Source: Neptuniibacter sp. UBA6509 (GTDB taxonomy: Bacteria > Pseudomonadota > Gammaproteobacteria > Pseudomonadales > Balneatricaceae). Taken from it: DNA of 36,771 nucleotides. Below are positions 7,634 through 16,544 of the stretch, piece after piece. How positions within the stretch are numbered: position 1 is the first letter of the stretch; the number at the start of each line of letters is the position of its first letter. Made by a program: the position numbers and the translations under genes. The stretch is from NCBI GenBank assembly GCA_002435145.1, contig DJLT01000056.1, positions 1 to 36,771 on the forward strand, read 5' to 3'. Under the pieces are notes generated by a model, which worked only from the letters and a program-made list of their open reading frames with translations, was not told where the DNA came from and did not search any database.

Positions 7634-8350
7634 ATGGGTCGAGCCTATCAAAACCGTAAAGAGTCAATGGCGAAAACATCTGACGCCAAAGCTAAGGTTT
7701 ACAGTAAATTCAGCCGTGAAATCTATGTTTGTGCTAAATCGGGTGGAATTGAATTAGAAGGTAATTTGGCACTTCAAGGTCTTGTTGAGCGTGCAAAGAA
7801 AGCTCAAGTACCGGCTCACGTTATTGATAAAGCGCTTGATAAAGCTAAAGGCGGCGGTGGAGAAGACTTCTCACCAGCACGTTATGAAGGTTTTGGTCCT
7901 GGCGGCTGCATGGTTATTGTCGATTGCCTAACAGACAATCCTAACCGTACATTTGGTGATGTTCGTAACTGCTTTACCAAAACTAAATGTAAGATCGGTG
8001 GCCAAGGCAGTGTAAGCCACATGTTCGACCATAGTGCGATCTTCGTCTTTAACGGTGAAGATGAGGATGCGATTCTCGAAGTGCTAATGATGGAAGATGT
8101 CGATGTAACAGATATCGAATGTGAAGAGGGTAAAATTACCGTTTTTGCACCTCATACGGATTACTTCAAAGCGAAAAAAGCACTGACAGATAATGTGGAA
8201 AACATCGATCTAGACGTCGATGAAATTCAGTTTGTACCGCATAACATGTCACCCGTATCAGGCGATGATGTAGAGATGTTTGAGAAGTTCATCGATATGC
8301 TGAATGAACTCGATGATGTTCAGAACATCTACCACAACGCTGAACTTTAA
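7634..8350 (+). CDS. yeeN: YebC/PmpR family protein, YeeN type
   Basis: A 238-residue protein of the YebC/PmpR (TACO1-like) family. It has the same length as E. coli YeeN and starts the same way (MGR then [14 protein letters not shown]). Family hallmarks are [24 protein letters not shown] (split here as ERAKKAQVP, 52-60, and [12 protein letters not shown]), [14 protein letters not shown] and GSVSHMF. Members act as transcription regulators and, in recent work on the family, as translation factors that relieve ribosome stalling at proline-rich stretches. Which role applies to the YeeN branch is not settled. The acidic C-terminal part is typical. GGA nine bases before the ATG is a weak ribosome site. 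The 288-base region before it (7346-7633) shows nothing convincing. Confidence 0.9.
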   Translation: MGRAYQNRKESMAKTSDAKAKVYSKFSREIYVCAKSGGIELEGNLALQGLVERAKKAQVPAHVIDKALDKAKGGGGEDFSPARYEGFGPGGCMVIVDCLTDNPNRTFGDVRNCFTKTKCKIGGQGSVSHMFDHSAIFVFNGEDEDAILEVLMMEDVDVTDIECEEGKITVFAPHTDYFKAKKALTDNVENIDLDVDEIQFVPHNMSPVSGDDVEMFEKFIDMLNELDDVQNIYHNAEL

Positions 8351-8380
8351 GTAGCCCTAAAAACCTACTTAAAATATTAA

Positions 8381-8412
8381 AAAAGCCCAAACATAGTTGT
8401 TTGGGCTTTTTT
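8381..8412 (+). terminator. Terminator of the YeeN-type gene
   Basis: AAAAGCCCAAACA (8381-8393) and TGTTTGGGCTTTT (8398-8410) form a perfect 13-bp stem with a 4-base loop, followed by further T residues. It has A and T runs on both sides and can act in both directions. Confidence 0.92.
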
Positions 8413-8451
8413 ATTTATAGGCTATGCCAACAGTCTAACGGTAAAGTTTGA

Positions 8452-8490
8452 GACAAAAAAAACGCTGCTCTAAGAATAAGAGCAGCGTTT
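8452..8490 (-). terminator. Terminator for the minus-strand lipoprotein gene
   Basis: AAACGCTGCTC (8460-8470) and GAGCAGCGTTT (8480-8490) form a perfect 11-bp stem with a 9-base loop. On the minus strand it is followed by eight T residues. It lies about 140 bases beyond the lipoprotein stop codon. Confidence 0.85.
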
Positions 8491-8565
8491 AAAAATGATC
8501 AATCAGCCTACAGAACCCAAATCCAATAACTAGCTGAGAGACCACTTACTCGCTGGAATAATATG

Positions 8566-8624
8566 TAGATAGTTTTTCTAAGAATAAGTTCAACTAATTA
8601 TTAACTCTCAGTAAAAACTATCTA
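8566..8624. repeat. 12-bp perfect inverted repeat in the lipoprotein 3' region
   Basis: TAGATAGTTTTT (8566-8577) and AAAAACTATCTA (8613-8624) are perfect inverted copies, 35 bases apart. They lie just past the stop of the minus-strand lipoprotein gene. The pair could fold as a 3' stem in that mRNA or mark the ends of a very small element. No target-site duplication was identified. Confidence 0.7.
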
Positions 8625-8630
8625 GAAATC

Positions 8631-9194
8631 TTACATCATTCCATTCATTGTTTTGAACTTAGCCATTAGCTCAACCGGTTTGCTTTTCTTATTGTCTTTG
8701 TTCAAAACAAACACAACCGTTTGACCTTGCGGGCCCGCTGCAATTTGCGTGAAGCGATATGGCGCCTCACCAACTAAACGAACATCTTCCATATCTTCTA
8801 ATGAACTAAAGACATACAAGCGGCCGTCTTCGCCACGTACCTCACCATAAAAATCTTCCGCTGATTCTAGCTCTCCATTGAACATGTCAACACTGGCTAT
8901 ACCTGACATTTTCTTTTTATCTTCGCCTGTAAGGCCATACACAAGTGTTTCACCTTTAGGGCCATCACCAATAAATACCTTACGGTAAGAGGTCTCACCT
9001 ACAGTTAAAAATGATTGGTATGTTTTGAAATCATCAAATACGTAATAACGCCCTTCGTGAACAACTTCATAAAGGTCATCGTTATTAAGCTGTGCTGCGG
9101 CAGGATTCATTTCCTCTTTAACTTGGTTCGTATGGCAACCCGTTAGGGCAATCAATGCGCCTGCAACTACAGTACTAGCAATCAGTTTTTTCAT
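8631..9194 (-). CDS. Lipoprotein with an internal duplicated domain, unknown function
   Basis: A 187-residue predicted lipoprotein: MKK start, hydrophobic core, and lipobox ALTGC with the lipidated Cys at residue 20. The mature part contains two copies of a motif of about 48 residues. The first runs GRYYVFDDF...LTVGETSYRK...GDGPKGETLVYGL...DKKK. The second runs GRLYVFSSL...RLVGEAPYRF...AAGPQGQTVVFVL...NKKS. I do not recognise the domain. An in-frame ATG 15 bases upstream (9209) is less likely, because GAGG then lies inside the coding region at the right distance from ATG 9194. The gene has its own terminator at 8452-8490. Confidence 0.8.
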   Translation of the reverse strand: MKKLIASTVVAGALIALTGCHTNQVKEEMNPAAAQLNNDDLYEVVHEGRYYVFDDFKTYQSFLTVGETSYRKVFIGDGPKGETLVYGLTGEDKKKMSGIASVDMFNGELESAEDFYGEVRGEDGRLYVFSSLEDMEDVRLVGEAPYRFTQIAAGPQGQTVVFVLNKDNKKSKPVELMAKFKTMNGMM

Positions 9195-9261
9195 AGGAGC
9201 CTCATTCATTCAACTTCAAAAATAAACAGGCACTCTACTTCAGAATTATGACAAACCAATG

Positions 9262-9513
9262 TCATTTAGACTCATCCAATAAACTGAATGAAATAAAGGT
9301 CGTAAATAATAAAAGAGACACTATGAGAGGCGGGTAAGGAAAAAAAAGTAGCAATAAAAGAGCAGCGATCCAAATCAACTTAGCGATGCTTCGCTTTGCT
9401 TTATGCTTAGCTGTAAAAAACCGTCTATAGAAATGATCATAATCAGGCGTGCGGTTTTGCATCCACTGAGGCGCTAAAAACCAGCTATAAAAAGCCAAGA
9501 GATATCTAAACAC
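9262..9513 (-). CDS. Small membrane protein, unknown
   Basis: An 83-residue hypothetical protein. An N-terminal aromatic-rich segment (LLAFYSWFLAPQW) is followed by a basic stretch (TAKHKAKRS). A long hydrophobic C-terminal region (LIWIAALLLLLFFPYPPLIVSLLLF) probably forms two membrane spans broken by PYPP. The start chosen is GTG 9513, because AGGTGG lies five bases before it. An upstream GTG at 9522 overlaps that ribosome site. I do not recognise the family. The gene lies between the duplicated lipoprotein and a long palindrome at 9601-9634. Confidence 0.6.
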   Translation of the reverse strand: MFRYLLAFYSWFLAPQWMQNRTPDYDHFYRRFFTAKHKAKRSIAKLIWIAALLLLLFFPYPPLIVSLLLFTTFISFSLLDESK

Positions 9514-9600
9514 GTTAACCACCTATATAACTCTATCATTCACAGTATAGGAGAGAACTTAGAGGGTGTGTGGCTCTTCATATTTGATTTAGGGTGAGTA

Positions 9601-9634
9601 TGTTTCTTACTGATAGATTTATCAGTAAGAAACA
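9601..9634. promoter_or_regulatory. Perfect 15-bp palindrome with a 4-base centre
   Basis: TGTTTCTTACTGATA (9601-9615) and TATCAGTAAGAAACA (9620-9634) are perfect inverted copies around GATT. There is no T run on either side, so it is not a normal terminator. It lies 88 bases upstream of the small membrane protein gene and 92 bases beyond the stop of the NAD-kinase-family gene, which suggests an operator or a 3' RNA stem. Confidence 0.65.
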
Positions 9635-9726
9635 ACACAGAATTGGAATACCTGTTTACTATAATTTACTAAAAGCTACATCAACAGATAGGTAGTCATG
9701 CTTGCAACCATTCAAGAGTCGCAACA

Positions 9727-10839
9727 TTAATAATTAGCAACTCGATATAATACTGAGTCATGGTAGCCAGTAATAACCGGTATAACACCAGATAGTAACT
9801 GGTTAACTTTAGGCTCATCACTATCAACTATTAAAGGTCGACCTTCCAAAGCATGCAGCTTGGTTTTGGTTGCGATAACGTTGATGTTCTGTTTACCTAA
9901 ACGTAGCAGTAACTCCGGGCTAAGTTGCTGATTACCCCTGCCAATAATATGCCCTTGACCTCCAATAAGCGTAATCACTAATTGGCAATCATGTCCTTGG
10001 GTTAAATCCAGTAACTGTTGACCCGTACAATCGGAGGCTACAAGCTCATTATCTTTGATCAGATCAACACCTAGGAGCGTATTATCAAGCCCTAACTGCT
10101 CCATTACACCGGCGACCGTAGAACCTGACCCCATAATGTAATAAGTATCAGGTTCCATTTTCTCAATAATATCCGCTGCGATATCATCCAGAACAAGCTC
10201 TTCAGATTCTTTAACACCATTCTTTACATGCTGAAGATAACGGTGCTCTTGCGGAACGCTTAATTCACCATAATATTTAGCGCGAACACGGCCTTCACGG
10301 AAAGCGACCTCATCAATATCGCGAACTTCTTGATCCCCTAAAGTGACCAGTTCGCCTTTGACTAACATGGCAATAATTTCACCCGCCGCATGTGGGGTCA
10401 CCGCATATACGCCTGAATGGATTTTCACACCAGCCGGAACACCTAATACAGGTACTTCGTCTGAGATCGCTTCGCAGATATTACGTGCTGTACCATCGCC
10501 ACCGGCAAATAAAACCAGATCTACATTCTCTTTTACTAACGCTTTAGCCGCGTTGATCGTATCCTCTGCAGAGGTATGGCCAGATTCAATTTCACCAATG
10601 ACTGTAGGAACAAATCCTGCTTGAATAGCAACATTCTCTCCCATCTCTGCAGGATAAGTTACGACCTCAACCTCAAGCCCTTTCAATACATCTAGCGCCT
10701 GCAGTGTCCTTAAACCTGCTTTTGGTTTTGCTCCCAAAGCTAGCGCCTCTTGAGCCGTTTGTTCACCATCACTGCCTTTCAGAGCGACACTACCGCCAAC
10801 ACCCGCCAACGGATTGATAATAAGACCTAGCTTAAACAC
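9727..10839 (-). CDS. ATP-NAD kinase family protein (COG3199-like)
   Basis: A 370-residue protein. It starts with LGLIINPLAGVGG (4-16), the nucleotide-binding beginning of this family, and has the GGDGT motif at residues 113-117 (in FAGGDGTARN) that binds ATP in NAD and diacylglycerol kinases. It is longer than NadK (about 290 residues). It fits the COG3199/AcoX-type group, whose substrate is generally not known; members are predicted rather than proven NAD kinases. A late MGSGSTVAGVM segment (about 236-246) and IIGRGNQQLSP are family features. Its start overlaps the end of the PilZ gene by 8 bases, so the two are translationally coupled and probably cotranscribed. Confidence 0.8.
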   Translation of the reverse strand: MFKLGLIINPLAGVGGSVALKGSDGEQTAQEALALGAKPKAGLRTLQALDVLKGLEVEVVTYPAEMGENVAIQAGFVPTVIGEIESGHTSAEDTINAAKALVKENVDLVLFAGGDGTARNICEAISDEVPVLGVPAGVKIHSGVYAVTPHAAGEIIAMLVKGELVTLGDQEVRDIDEVAFREGRVRAKYYGELSVPQEHRYLQHVKNGVKESEELVLDDIAADIIEKMEPDTYYIMGSGSTVAGVMEQLGLDNTLLGVDLIKDNELVASDCTGQQLLDLTQGHDCQLVITLIGGQGHIIGRGNQQLSPELLLRLGKQNINVIATKTKLHALEGRPLIVDSDEPKVNQLLSGVIPVITGYHDSVLYRVANY

Positions 10840-11536
10840 CTAATATCTCCAAATTACCGGTTTCAATTAAAAACTGTTGGTATACAAATCCAGCCAATAT
10901 CAGATGTGTATCATCATCAATATCTAAAAACTCTAATCCATGAGTGACAACTGGAGTCACACTGCCCTCTTGCGGTTGAACATTTCGAATCAGCGCAGGG
11001 GTTAAAACAACCTGATCAATACCGGCAACAGTAAAACGAGTTGTAATAAACAATTTATCACTCTGCTTGCCTAAAGCCACAGGGGCGTCAATACACGCGC
11101 CTTTCATACTGATATTCGAACAGTAAGCATTCATTGGCCAGTCATGCCTAAGGCCTTTTCCTTGTTCAAACTCATCAACAGAGACCAACAGATTAACAGG
11201 CACTCGCGTATGACTCCGGATACGCCTAATCTCCGTTTTCTGCGGATACTCCAAATGCCAATAAGCGAAAGGTGAGGTTTGAATTTTTAAAACCTTCGCA
11301 CTAAATGCACAGATGTAATTCCCGCTCATCAAGCGAACGGTCACTAACGATCCAGCATTAATAGAAGATTTTTTTGGTGCTGAAACCATCAAACTACCGT
11401 TTTCACGATAGCCCAGCAGTTGAACAGAATAGCGTGCTCTAGGCGCTCGGGTTTCTATTTGAACTTTCTCACCTATACGCGGATTCAACTCGGAAAGCGT
11501 ACGCGAGTCATTCAATGATTCTAAAGCTGTTGTCAT
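10832..11536 (-). CDS. YcgR-like PilZ-domain c-di-GMP binding protein
   Basis: A 234-residue cytoplasmic protein in two halves. Residues about 15-98 look like the YcgR N-terminal (PilZN) beta-barrel. The C-terminal PilZ domain carries the c-di-GMP motifs RSHTR (107-111, RxxxR) and NISMKG (141-146, [D/N]xSxxG). In YcgR such proteins act as c-di-GMP-dependent brakes on the flagellar motor. Here the role could be motility or other envelope control, because no flagellar genes are near. The gene leads a two-gene unit with the overlapping ATP-NAD-kinase-family gene. The ribosome site is weak. Confidence 0.85.
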   Translation of the reverse strand: MTTALESLNDSRTLSELNPRIGEKVQIETRAPRARYSVQLLGYRENGSLMVSAPKKSSINAGSLVTVRLMSGNYICAFSAKVLKIQTSPFAYWHLEYPQKTEIRRIRSHTRVPVNLLVSVDEFEQGKGLRHDWPMNAYCSNISMKGACIDAPVALGKQSDKLFITTRFTVAGIDQVVLTPALIRNVQPQEGSVTPVVTHGLEFLDIDDDTHLILAGFVYQQFLIETGNLEILGV

Positions 11537-11617
11537 TAAGGTTATTACTTGATCGCTATGAATATGATGAGATTTGCATGTAATACATATATAAACAGTA
11601 GCTACATACTAAGGGAT

Positions 11618-12754
11618 TTACCCCTCAGCTGCGAGCTTGAAACCTATCGCTTCTAACTGTTTGGGGTTTGTAGCACCAGAAACACTAAGCGAAGCAAATT
11701 CGCGCCTAATACGGTACTGCTTTCGCAACTGATCAAACGCCTGCTTTTTCTCTGATTCAGGTAAGGCTAATGTCTGGCGTAACATATAATCATCAATACG
11801 CGGATCATAGACCTTCTGAGTCAGCTCAAGTGGTGTTAACTCTCCTTGCTCAACATTCGCAAGTTCGGCTACAGGTAAAAAATCGTCTAGCGTTTTTTCA
11901 CACGGCTCGCCTAGATGCTTACACAGCGCTTGATACAACATATATGTACCACGCACTTTACCATCATAGCTGTAACCCGCTATATGGGGGGTTACTATTG
12001 CGCAACGTTCTGCTAGCTCTGCATCAACAAGAGGCTCATGCTCCCAGACATCCAAAACAAACGTCAGATCTAAACGCTTTTTACCCACTTGTAGCAATGC
12101 AGCATTATCAATCACAGGGCCTCTGCCCGCATTAATAATAATCGCATTCTCTTTAACCCGAGCCAGTTCGGACCCTGAGATAAGATGATGAGTTGGATGC
12201 TCCCCTTTATCAGTTAGAGGCGTATGCAGGCAGATGACATCTGCTTTACGTAATACTTCATTTAAACCAACAAAATCCTCTTCGTTTTTTTCACGCAAAG
12301 GATCATTCAATAAAATCTTATAACCTAAGGCTTGAAGACGCTTTTGCAGACGCCCGCCGACATTACCGACTCCGACAATACCAAAAGTACGATCCTTAGG
12401 ATCAAACCCTTGGTGCTCTGCGATGAGTAACAAATTACTCAGCACATATTCAACTACCGCATCGGCGTTACAACCAGGCGCATTACTAAATGCAATCTCT
12501 CTGCTTTGTAGGCATTTGTGATCTATATGATCCGTTCCAATGGTTGCAGTACCTACAAATTGCACAGGGCTACCCCCAAGCAACGACTCATTCACTTGCG
12601 TAATTGAGCGAACTAACAAGACATCAATTTCACTTAAATCCTCAGCGCTAAATTCTCGGCCGTTCTTTAAAGTCACCTCACCGAAACGAGAAAAAATAGC
12701 CTCCACTTGGGGCATATTCTCATCCGCTAAAATATTTAGTTTTCTATTAAGCAA
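11618..12754 (-). CDS. pdxB: Erythronate-4-phosphate dehydrogenase PdxB
   Basis: A 378-residue NAD-dependent 2-hydroxyacid dehydrogenase. It catalyses the second step of the DXP-dependent pyridoxal phosphate pathway, oxidising 4-phosphoerythronate. Strong PdxB features are ILADENMP near the start, the Rossmann motif GVGNVG (128-133), Arg211 in INAGRGP, Glu240 in DVWEHEP and His257 in TPHIAGYS. A PdxB-specific C-terminal extension includes YDPRIDD. The start is TTG 12754. GGAG lies nine bases upstream and no ATG exists near the conserved N terminus. The gene faces away from the WGR-like gene. Confidence 0.93.
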   Translation of the reverse strand: MLNRKLNILADENMPQVEAIFSRFGEVTLKNGREFSAEDLSEIDVLLVRSITQVNESLLGGSPVQFVGTATIGTDHIDHKCLQSREIAFSNAPGCNADAVVEYVLSNLLLIAEHQGFDPKDRTFGIVGVGNVGGRLQKRLQALGYKILLNDPLREKNEEDFVGLNEVLRKADVICLHTPLTDKGEHPTHHLISGSELARVKENAIIINAGRGPVIDNAALLQVGKKRLDLTFVLDVWEHEPLVDAELAERCAIVTPHIAGYSYDGKVRGTYMLYQALCKHLGEPCEKTLDDFLPVAELANVEQGELTPLELTQKVYDPRIDDYMLRQTLALPESEKKQAFDQLRKQYRIRREFASLSVSGATNPKQLEAIGFKLAAEG

Positions 12755-12866
12755 TTTATCAGTCTCCGGACTTTACAAACACGCTAAGATCAGGCTCAAT
12801 TCGCGGCTTTAATGAAAAATAGTGGTATCAAACCACTCGTTTTAACTGGACTCATCTACTTTGATC

Positions 12867-13145
12867 ATGCGTTGGCAAAAACATCAGGAATATTACATCG
12901 TTAGGATGTATCAAGACCTGGTCGGCGATTGGATTGTAACCCAAAGCTGGGGATGCAATACGCAGGATAATAACGCCTGTAGCCAAACGGTCAGCACATC
13001 ATATCAAGATGCCCGCCTCATCGTCAGAGAAATTCGCAAGCAATTAAAAGCAAAAGGCTTTCGTCACGTTGCACGCAAAGAAACCCAACTAGGGTTTGAG
13101 TTTGGTCATTTCTTAAAAAATGACGCTGAATCTCAGCTACGATAG
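12867..13145 (+). CDS. Small WGR-domain-like protein
   Basis: A 92-residue protein that reads like the WGR domain. It has MRWQKHQEYYIV, an aromatic strand RMYQDLVGDWIV, TQSWG in the WGR position, and a helix with IVREIRKQLKAKGF (about residues 55-68). WGR domains occur in PARPs and MolR-type proteins and bind nucleic acid ends; free-standing bacterial copies have no assigned role. ATG 12867 is preferred to TTG 12861. The gene is divergent from pdxB across 112 bases. Confidence 0.65.
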   Translation: MRWQKHQEYYIVRMYQDLVGDWIVTQSWGCNTQDNNACSQTVSTSYQDARLIVREIRKQLKAKGFRHVARKETQLGFEFGHFLKNDAESQLR

Positions 13146-13356
13146 AACCTAAAACCGCCTCTTATCCAAAATTTCCCGCCATATCGATACCAAAGTACAA
13201 GATTTCCCTGTTTTTCACAGTGCTATATTTCTAGGTAATTACTCTTTCTATAATTGTATGACATATGGTTGTGCGACATCATAGTTATACTGCAAAACGT
13301 TATAGATAGCGTTTCTTACTATAAGAAGAATAACAACGACTTACTGGGAAAAATGA

Positions 13357-15006
13357 ATGAATAGTTCCTTATCAGGCTTCTATCTAAAAAGTTTCATTAC
13401 AGCTCTTTTTGTAGCAGGCGTCGGTGGCGCAGCAGCATTTTTTCTCGATGCAGGGATGAACAGTCTCATCATTGTAGTAATCACAGCCATCTTAGCCTCA
13501 ATTTTTACTCTTCTCGTATTGCATACAGCTTTCCTCAAGCAGATGACAGAAGAGATTCAAATGGTCAAAGATTCTAAGATAGCGGACCTAAGAATATTAC
13601 CAGCGCTGTTTGGGGATATTTTTGAAAAGCAGCAAGCAAACGAAGATGTAAGTGGCAAGCTATCAACGAGCGCCAATGCCAATGCAATTGCCGCCGCTGA
13701 AGTCTCCTTTTTAGCCGATACTTTAAAAACAAAGCTCGACAATCAGGTAAGCGAAGTCTCTCAGATTGCACAAAACTCTGAAGAGATGACAGTGACAGTT
13801 CAACAATCAGAACAACAAGCTGAAATTGCAGCGGATATGGCAATCCAAGCAAAAAACACAGGTTCCGAGGGTCAAGAAGCATTAACAGAGGCGATGGGGA
13901 ATATTCGTGAGCTTAATTCCCAAGCCGCTGAGACCCTTGTGTTGATAGAACAGCTCAATGAGAAGTCACTCAAGATCCAAGATGTTACTAAGGTAATTGA
14001 GGAGATCGCAGAGCAAACAAACCTACTTGCTTTAAACGCCGCTATCGAAGCCGCCCGAGCAGGTGATCACGGTCGAGGCTTTGCCGTTGTTGCCGATGAA
14101 GTTAGGCAGTTAGCATCACGTACCGCCAGTGCAACCGGCGAAGTAGAAACAATTGTTGACGAAATACGGGCTGAAACGCAACAAGTCGTCTCCCGAATAC
14201 AAACACTGTCGGGGGATGTTGAGAGCGGAACTTTCGCTATGGAAAAAATTAGCGAACAACTAGGTGGTATTTCAGCTCAATCCTCCGCTGTTGAAGAACA
14301 GATTTCAACCATTGCAGAGGGAGCTAGAAATAATAGGCAAAACCTTGAGGTGATCTTTAATTCACTGCAAACCGTTCGCCACGAGCTAGAAGAGAGTGAT
14401 TCAGAGGTATCTCAATTAGCAAACCAAGCATCAGCATTAATGGAAGCCGCTGAACGCTCTAACTCGATCTTAGCCACCGCATCAGACCAAAACTACCACC
14501 AGCAGTTCTATAATATTGCACGTGATGCTGCGGACCAAATTGCCGATGTTTTCGAACGAGCAACTTCAACAGGGCAACTTTCTCAATCCGCCCTATTTGA
14601 TCGCAACTATATTCCAGTAGAAGGCTCGAATCCGCAAAAGTACACAACCCAGTTTGATAAATTTACTGATTCCGTTCTTCCAAGTATCCAAGAACCTACC
14701 CTTAACAGTAATGACAAACTGATCTATGTAATTGCAACAGATGTAAACGGTTTTGTACCGACGCATAACAATCAATTCGCCCACGCATTAACTGGCGATT
14801 ACGAAACCGATCTTGTGAAAAGCCGAAGTAAACGTATCTTTAATGACCGTACGGGCGCTCGTTGTGGTGCGCATACAGAAACGATGTTGCTGCAAACCTA
14901 TAAGCGTGACACAGGGGAGATTATGCATGACCTATCTGTCCCAGTCTTTATAGGCGGACAGCATTGGGGAGGTTTACGTATAGGCTATAAACCTGATAAT
15001 CACTAG
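13357..15006 (+). CDS. Methyl-accepting chemotaxis protein with a C-terminal sensor-like domain
   Basis: A 549-residue chemoreceptor. Two membrane helices (about 12-30 and 36-57) are separated by only a few residues, so there is almost no periplasmic domain. The signalling region carries the canonical hairpin tip [19 protein letters not shown] (219-237), which contacts CheA and CheW. After the coiled coil, residues about 385-549 form a globular domain with [44 protein letters not shown] and a final HWGGLRIGY. This resembles a Cache-like fold placed in the cytoplasm at the C terminus, known in other MCPs with an unknown ligand. GGGAA precedes the ATG. An overlapping 3-codon frame ATGAATGAATAG begins four bases earlier. 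Confidence 0.9.
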   Translation: MNSSLSGFYLKSFITALFVAGVGGAAAFFLDAGMNSLIIVVITAILASIFTLLVLHTAFLKQMTEEIQMVKDSKIADLRILPALFGDIFEKQQANEDVSGKLSTSANANAIAAAEVSFLADTLKTKLDNQVSEVSQIAQNSEEMTVTVQQSEQQAEIAADMAIQAKNTGSEGQEALTEAMGNIRELNSQAAETLVLIEQLNEKSLKIQDVTKVIEEIAEQTNLLALNAAIEAARAGDHGRGFAVVADEVRQLASRTASATGEVETIVDEIRAETQQVVSRIQTLSGDVESGTFAMEKISEQLGGISAQSSAVEEQISTIAEGARNNRQNLEVIFNSLQTVRHELEESDSEVSQLANQASALMEAAERSNSILATASDQNYHQQFYNIARDAADQIADVFERATSTGQLSQSALFDRNYIPVEGSNPQKYTTQFDKFTDSVLPSIQEPTLNSNDKLIYVIATDVNGFVPTHNNQFAHALTGDYETDLVKSRSKRIFNDRTGARCGAHTETMLLQTYKRDTGEIMHDLSVPVFIGGQHWGGLRIGYKPDNH

Positions 15007-15024
15007 CCTAAACGCATAATACAC

Positions 15025-15062
15025 AAACCGCTGTCAGCATCATTGCTACAGCGGTTTTTTAT
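15025..15062 (+). terminator. Terminator of the chemoreceptor gene
   Basis: AAACCGCTGT (15025-15034) pairs with ACAGCGGTTT (15048-15057). An inner AGC/GCT extension follows, then a run of six T residues. It lies 19 bases after the stop codon. Confidence 0.9.
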
Positions 15063-15169
15063 TTACAAAGCCGTTCCATTCTTCAAGCAAGAACTTATAA
15101 TAAGTTAACATATTAATATAATTCCAGCCTAACAAAGGGCTAAATCGCTGCAAGACGACAGAGAAACCA

Positions 15170-16372
15170 ATGACTAAATTCAAATACGCTGAGATGCCTA
15201 ACAAAGAAGGATTTTTTGGTGAGTTCGGAGGCCAAGTAATCCCTCCTGAACTAAAAGTGATCATGGATGAGATCAATGACGCTTACGAAGAGATCCGCCA
15301 AAAACCGGAATTCCAGCAAGAGTTAGACATGCTATTTGCTGATTACGTTGGCCGCCCTAGCCCTATCTATCATGCGAGACGCTTAAGCGACAAACTAGGC
15401 GGCGCACAGATCTACCTGAAACGTGAAGACCTTAACCACACTGGCGCGCACAAGATCAATCACTGCCTAGGTGAAGCCCTACTCGCTAAATACATGGGTA
15501 AAACTAAGGTTATTGCTGAAACAGGCGCCGGACAACATGGGGTTGCTCTTGCAACAGCGTGCGCACTTGTTGGTATCCCTTGTGAGATCCACATGGGCCA
15601 AGTCGACATTGAAAAAGAGCACCCGAATGTCACTAAAATGAAAATCCTTGGCTGTAAATTAGTCCCCGTTACGCGTGGAACAGCCACCCTAAAAGATGCA
15701 GTCGACAGTGCTTTTGACGAGTACCTTAAAGATCCTGTTAACTTTATCTATGCGATCGGATCAGTTGTAGGCCCTCACCCTTTCCCTAAGATGGTAAGAG
15801 ACTTCCAGAGCATCATTGGTACTGAGGCCAGAGAACAGTTCCAAGTGAAAAACAACTCACTACCGAATTACATCACTGCCTGTGTAGGTGGTGGCTCTAA
15901 TGCAATGGGCTTATTCACTGCATTCTTAAATGATGAAGAGGTCAACATTGTTGGTGTTGAGCCCGCAGGTAAAGGCCTTGATACGCCCGATCACTCAGCC
16001 ACCCTGACGTTAGGTAAGCCAAGTGCGCTTCATGGTATGAAATGTTACGTACTAGAAGATGCAAACGGTGAACCGCTACCCGTCCACTCTATCGCTTCTG
16101 GACTTGATTACCCCGGTGTCGGCCCACAACATAGCTATCTAAAAGAGCTAGGCCGTGTTCAATACGAAACAGCCTCTGATGAGGAATGCCTAGACGCATT
16201 CATGGAGCTGTCTCGTGTTGAAGGCATTATCCCTGCCCTTGAAAGCTCTCACGCGGTTGCTTGGGCAATGCGGAAAGCGGCAGAATTACCAAAAGATCAG
16301 ACAATTCTAGTCAACCTTTCAGGTCGCGGCGACAAAGACGCCGATTACGTTGCAGACAAGTTAGGTCTGTAA
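15170..16372 (+). CDS. trpB: Tryptophan synthase beta chain (stand-alone)
   Basis: A 400-residue PLP enzyme that joins indole and serine to make tryptophan. It has the FGEFGGQ start, the PLP lysine Lys95 in HTGAHKIN, Glu117 in AETGAGQHG, the phosphate loop GGGSNAMG (240-247) and the C-terminal NLSGRGDKD. No trpA follows and no trpF precedes it, and the gene has its own terminator. In the stretch usually in contact with TrpA, typical enzymes read roughly RQxPNVxRMxLxGAEV. This one reads [18 protein letters not shown], and [11 protein letters not shown] and [16 protein letters not shown] are also unlike the common type. It may be a second, indole-salvaging TrpB, but the organism's other trp genes cannot be seen. 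Confidence 0.9.
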   Translation: MTKFKYAEMPNKEGFFGEFGGQVIPPELKVIMDEINDAYEEIRQKPEFQQELDMLFADYVGRPSPIYHARRLSDKLGGAQIYLKREDLNHTGAHKINHCLGEALLAKYMGKTKVIAETGAGQHGVALATACALVGIPCEIHMGQVDIEKEHPNVTKMKILGCKLVPVTRGTATLKDAVDSAFDEYLKDPVNFIYAIGSVVGPHPFPKMVRDFQSIIGTEAREQFQVKNNSLPNYITACVGGGSNAMGLFTAFLNDEEVNIVGVEPAGKGLDTPDHSATLTLGKPSALHGMKCYVLEDANGEPLPVHSIASGLDYPGVGPQHSYLKELGRVQYETASDEECLDAFMELSRVEGIIPALESSHAVAWAMRKAAELPKDQTILVNLSGRGDKDADYVADKLGL

Positions 16373-16380
16373 GAGCTGTA

Positions 16381-16403
16381 AGTTCTGAAACCCTTTCAGA
16401 ACT
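16381..16403. other. Hairpin just after trpB
   Basis: AGTTCTGAAA and TTTCAGAACT form a perfect 10-bp stem with a CCC loop, starting 8 bases after the trpB stop. There is no T run. It may protect the mRNA 3' end or act together with the terminator that follows. Confidence 0.6.
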
Positions 16404-16422
16404 AATCTAACCCGCCCAATCC

Positions 16423-16449
16423 AAACGGCTGCTCATAGCAGCCGTTTTT
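16423..16449 (+). terminator. Terminator of trpB
   Basis: AAACGGCTGCT (16423-16433) pairs perfectly with AGCAGCCGTTT (16437-16447) around CAT, and the T run continues. It separates trpB from the nitrilase gene. Confidence 0.9.
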
Positions 16450-16544
16450 CATTAATCTCAGTACTGTTTAGCCCCCCTTAAACCAACCCAAAAATCCAAC
16501 TTTGAACTACTCTTAATGCTATATCCTCGAAAGGAATAGTTGCT

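Noticed and set aside
13146-13356. Sigma28 (flagellar) promoter before the chemoreceptor gene
   Set aside because: A CAAAATTT...CGATA string is present, but the spacing is about 8 rather than 11 bases and the -10 is incomplete.
13574-13882. Antisense frame of 102 codons inside the chemoreceptor gene
   Set aside because: Leucine- and arginine-rich shadow of a coiled-coil coding sequence with no start signals.
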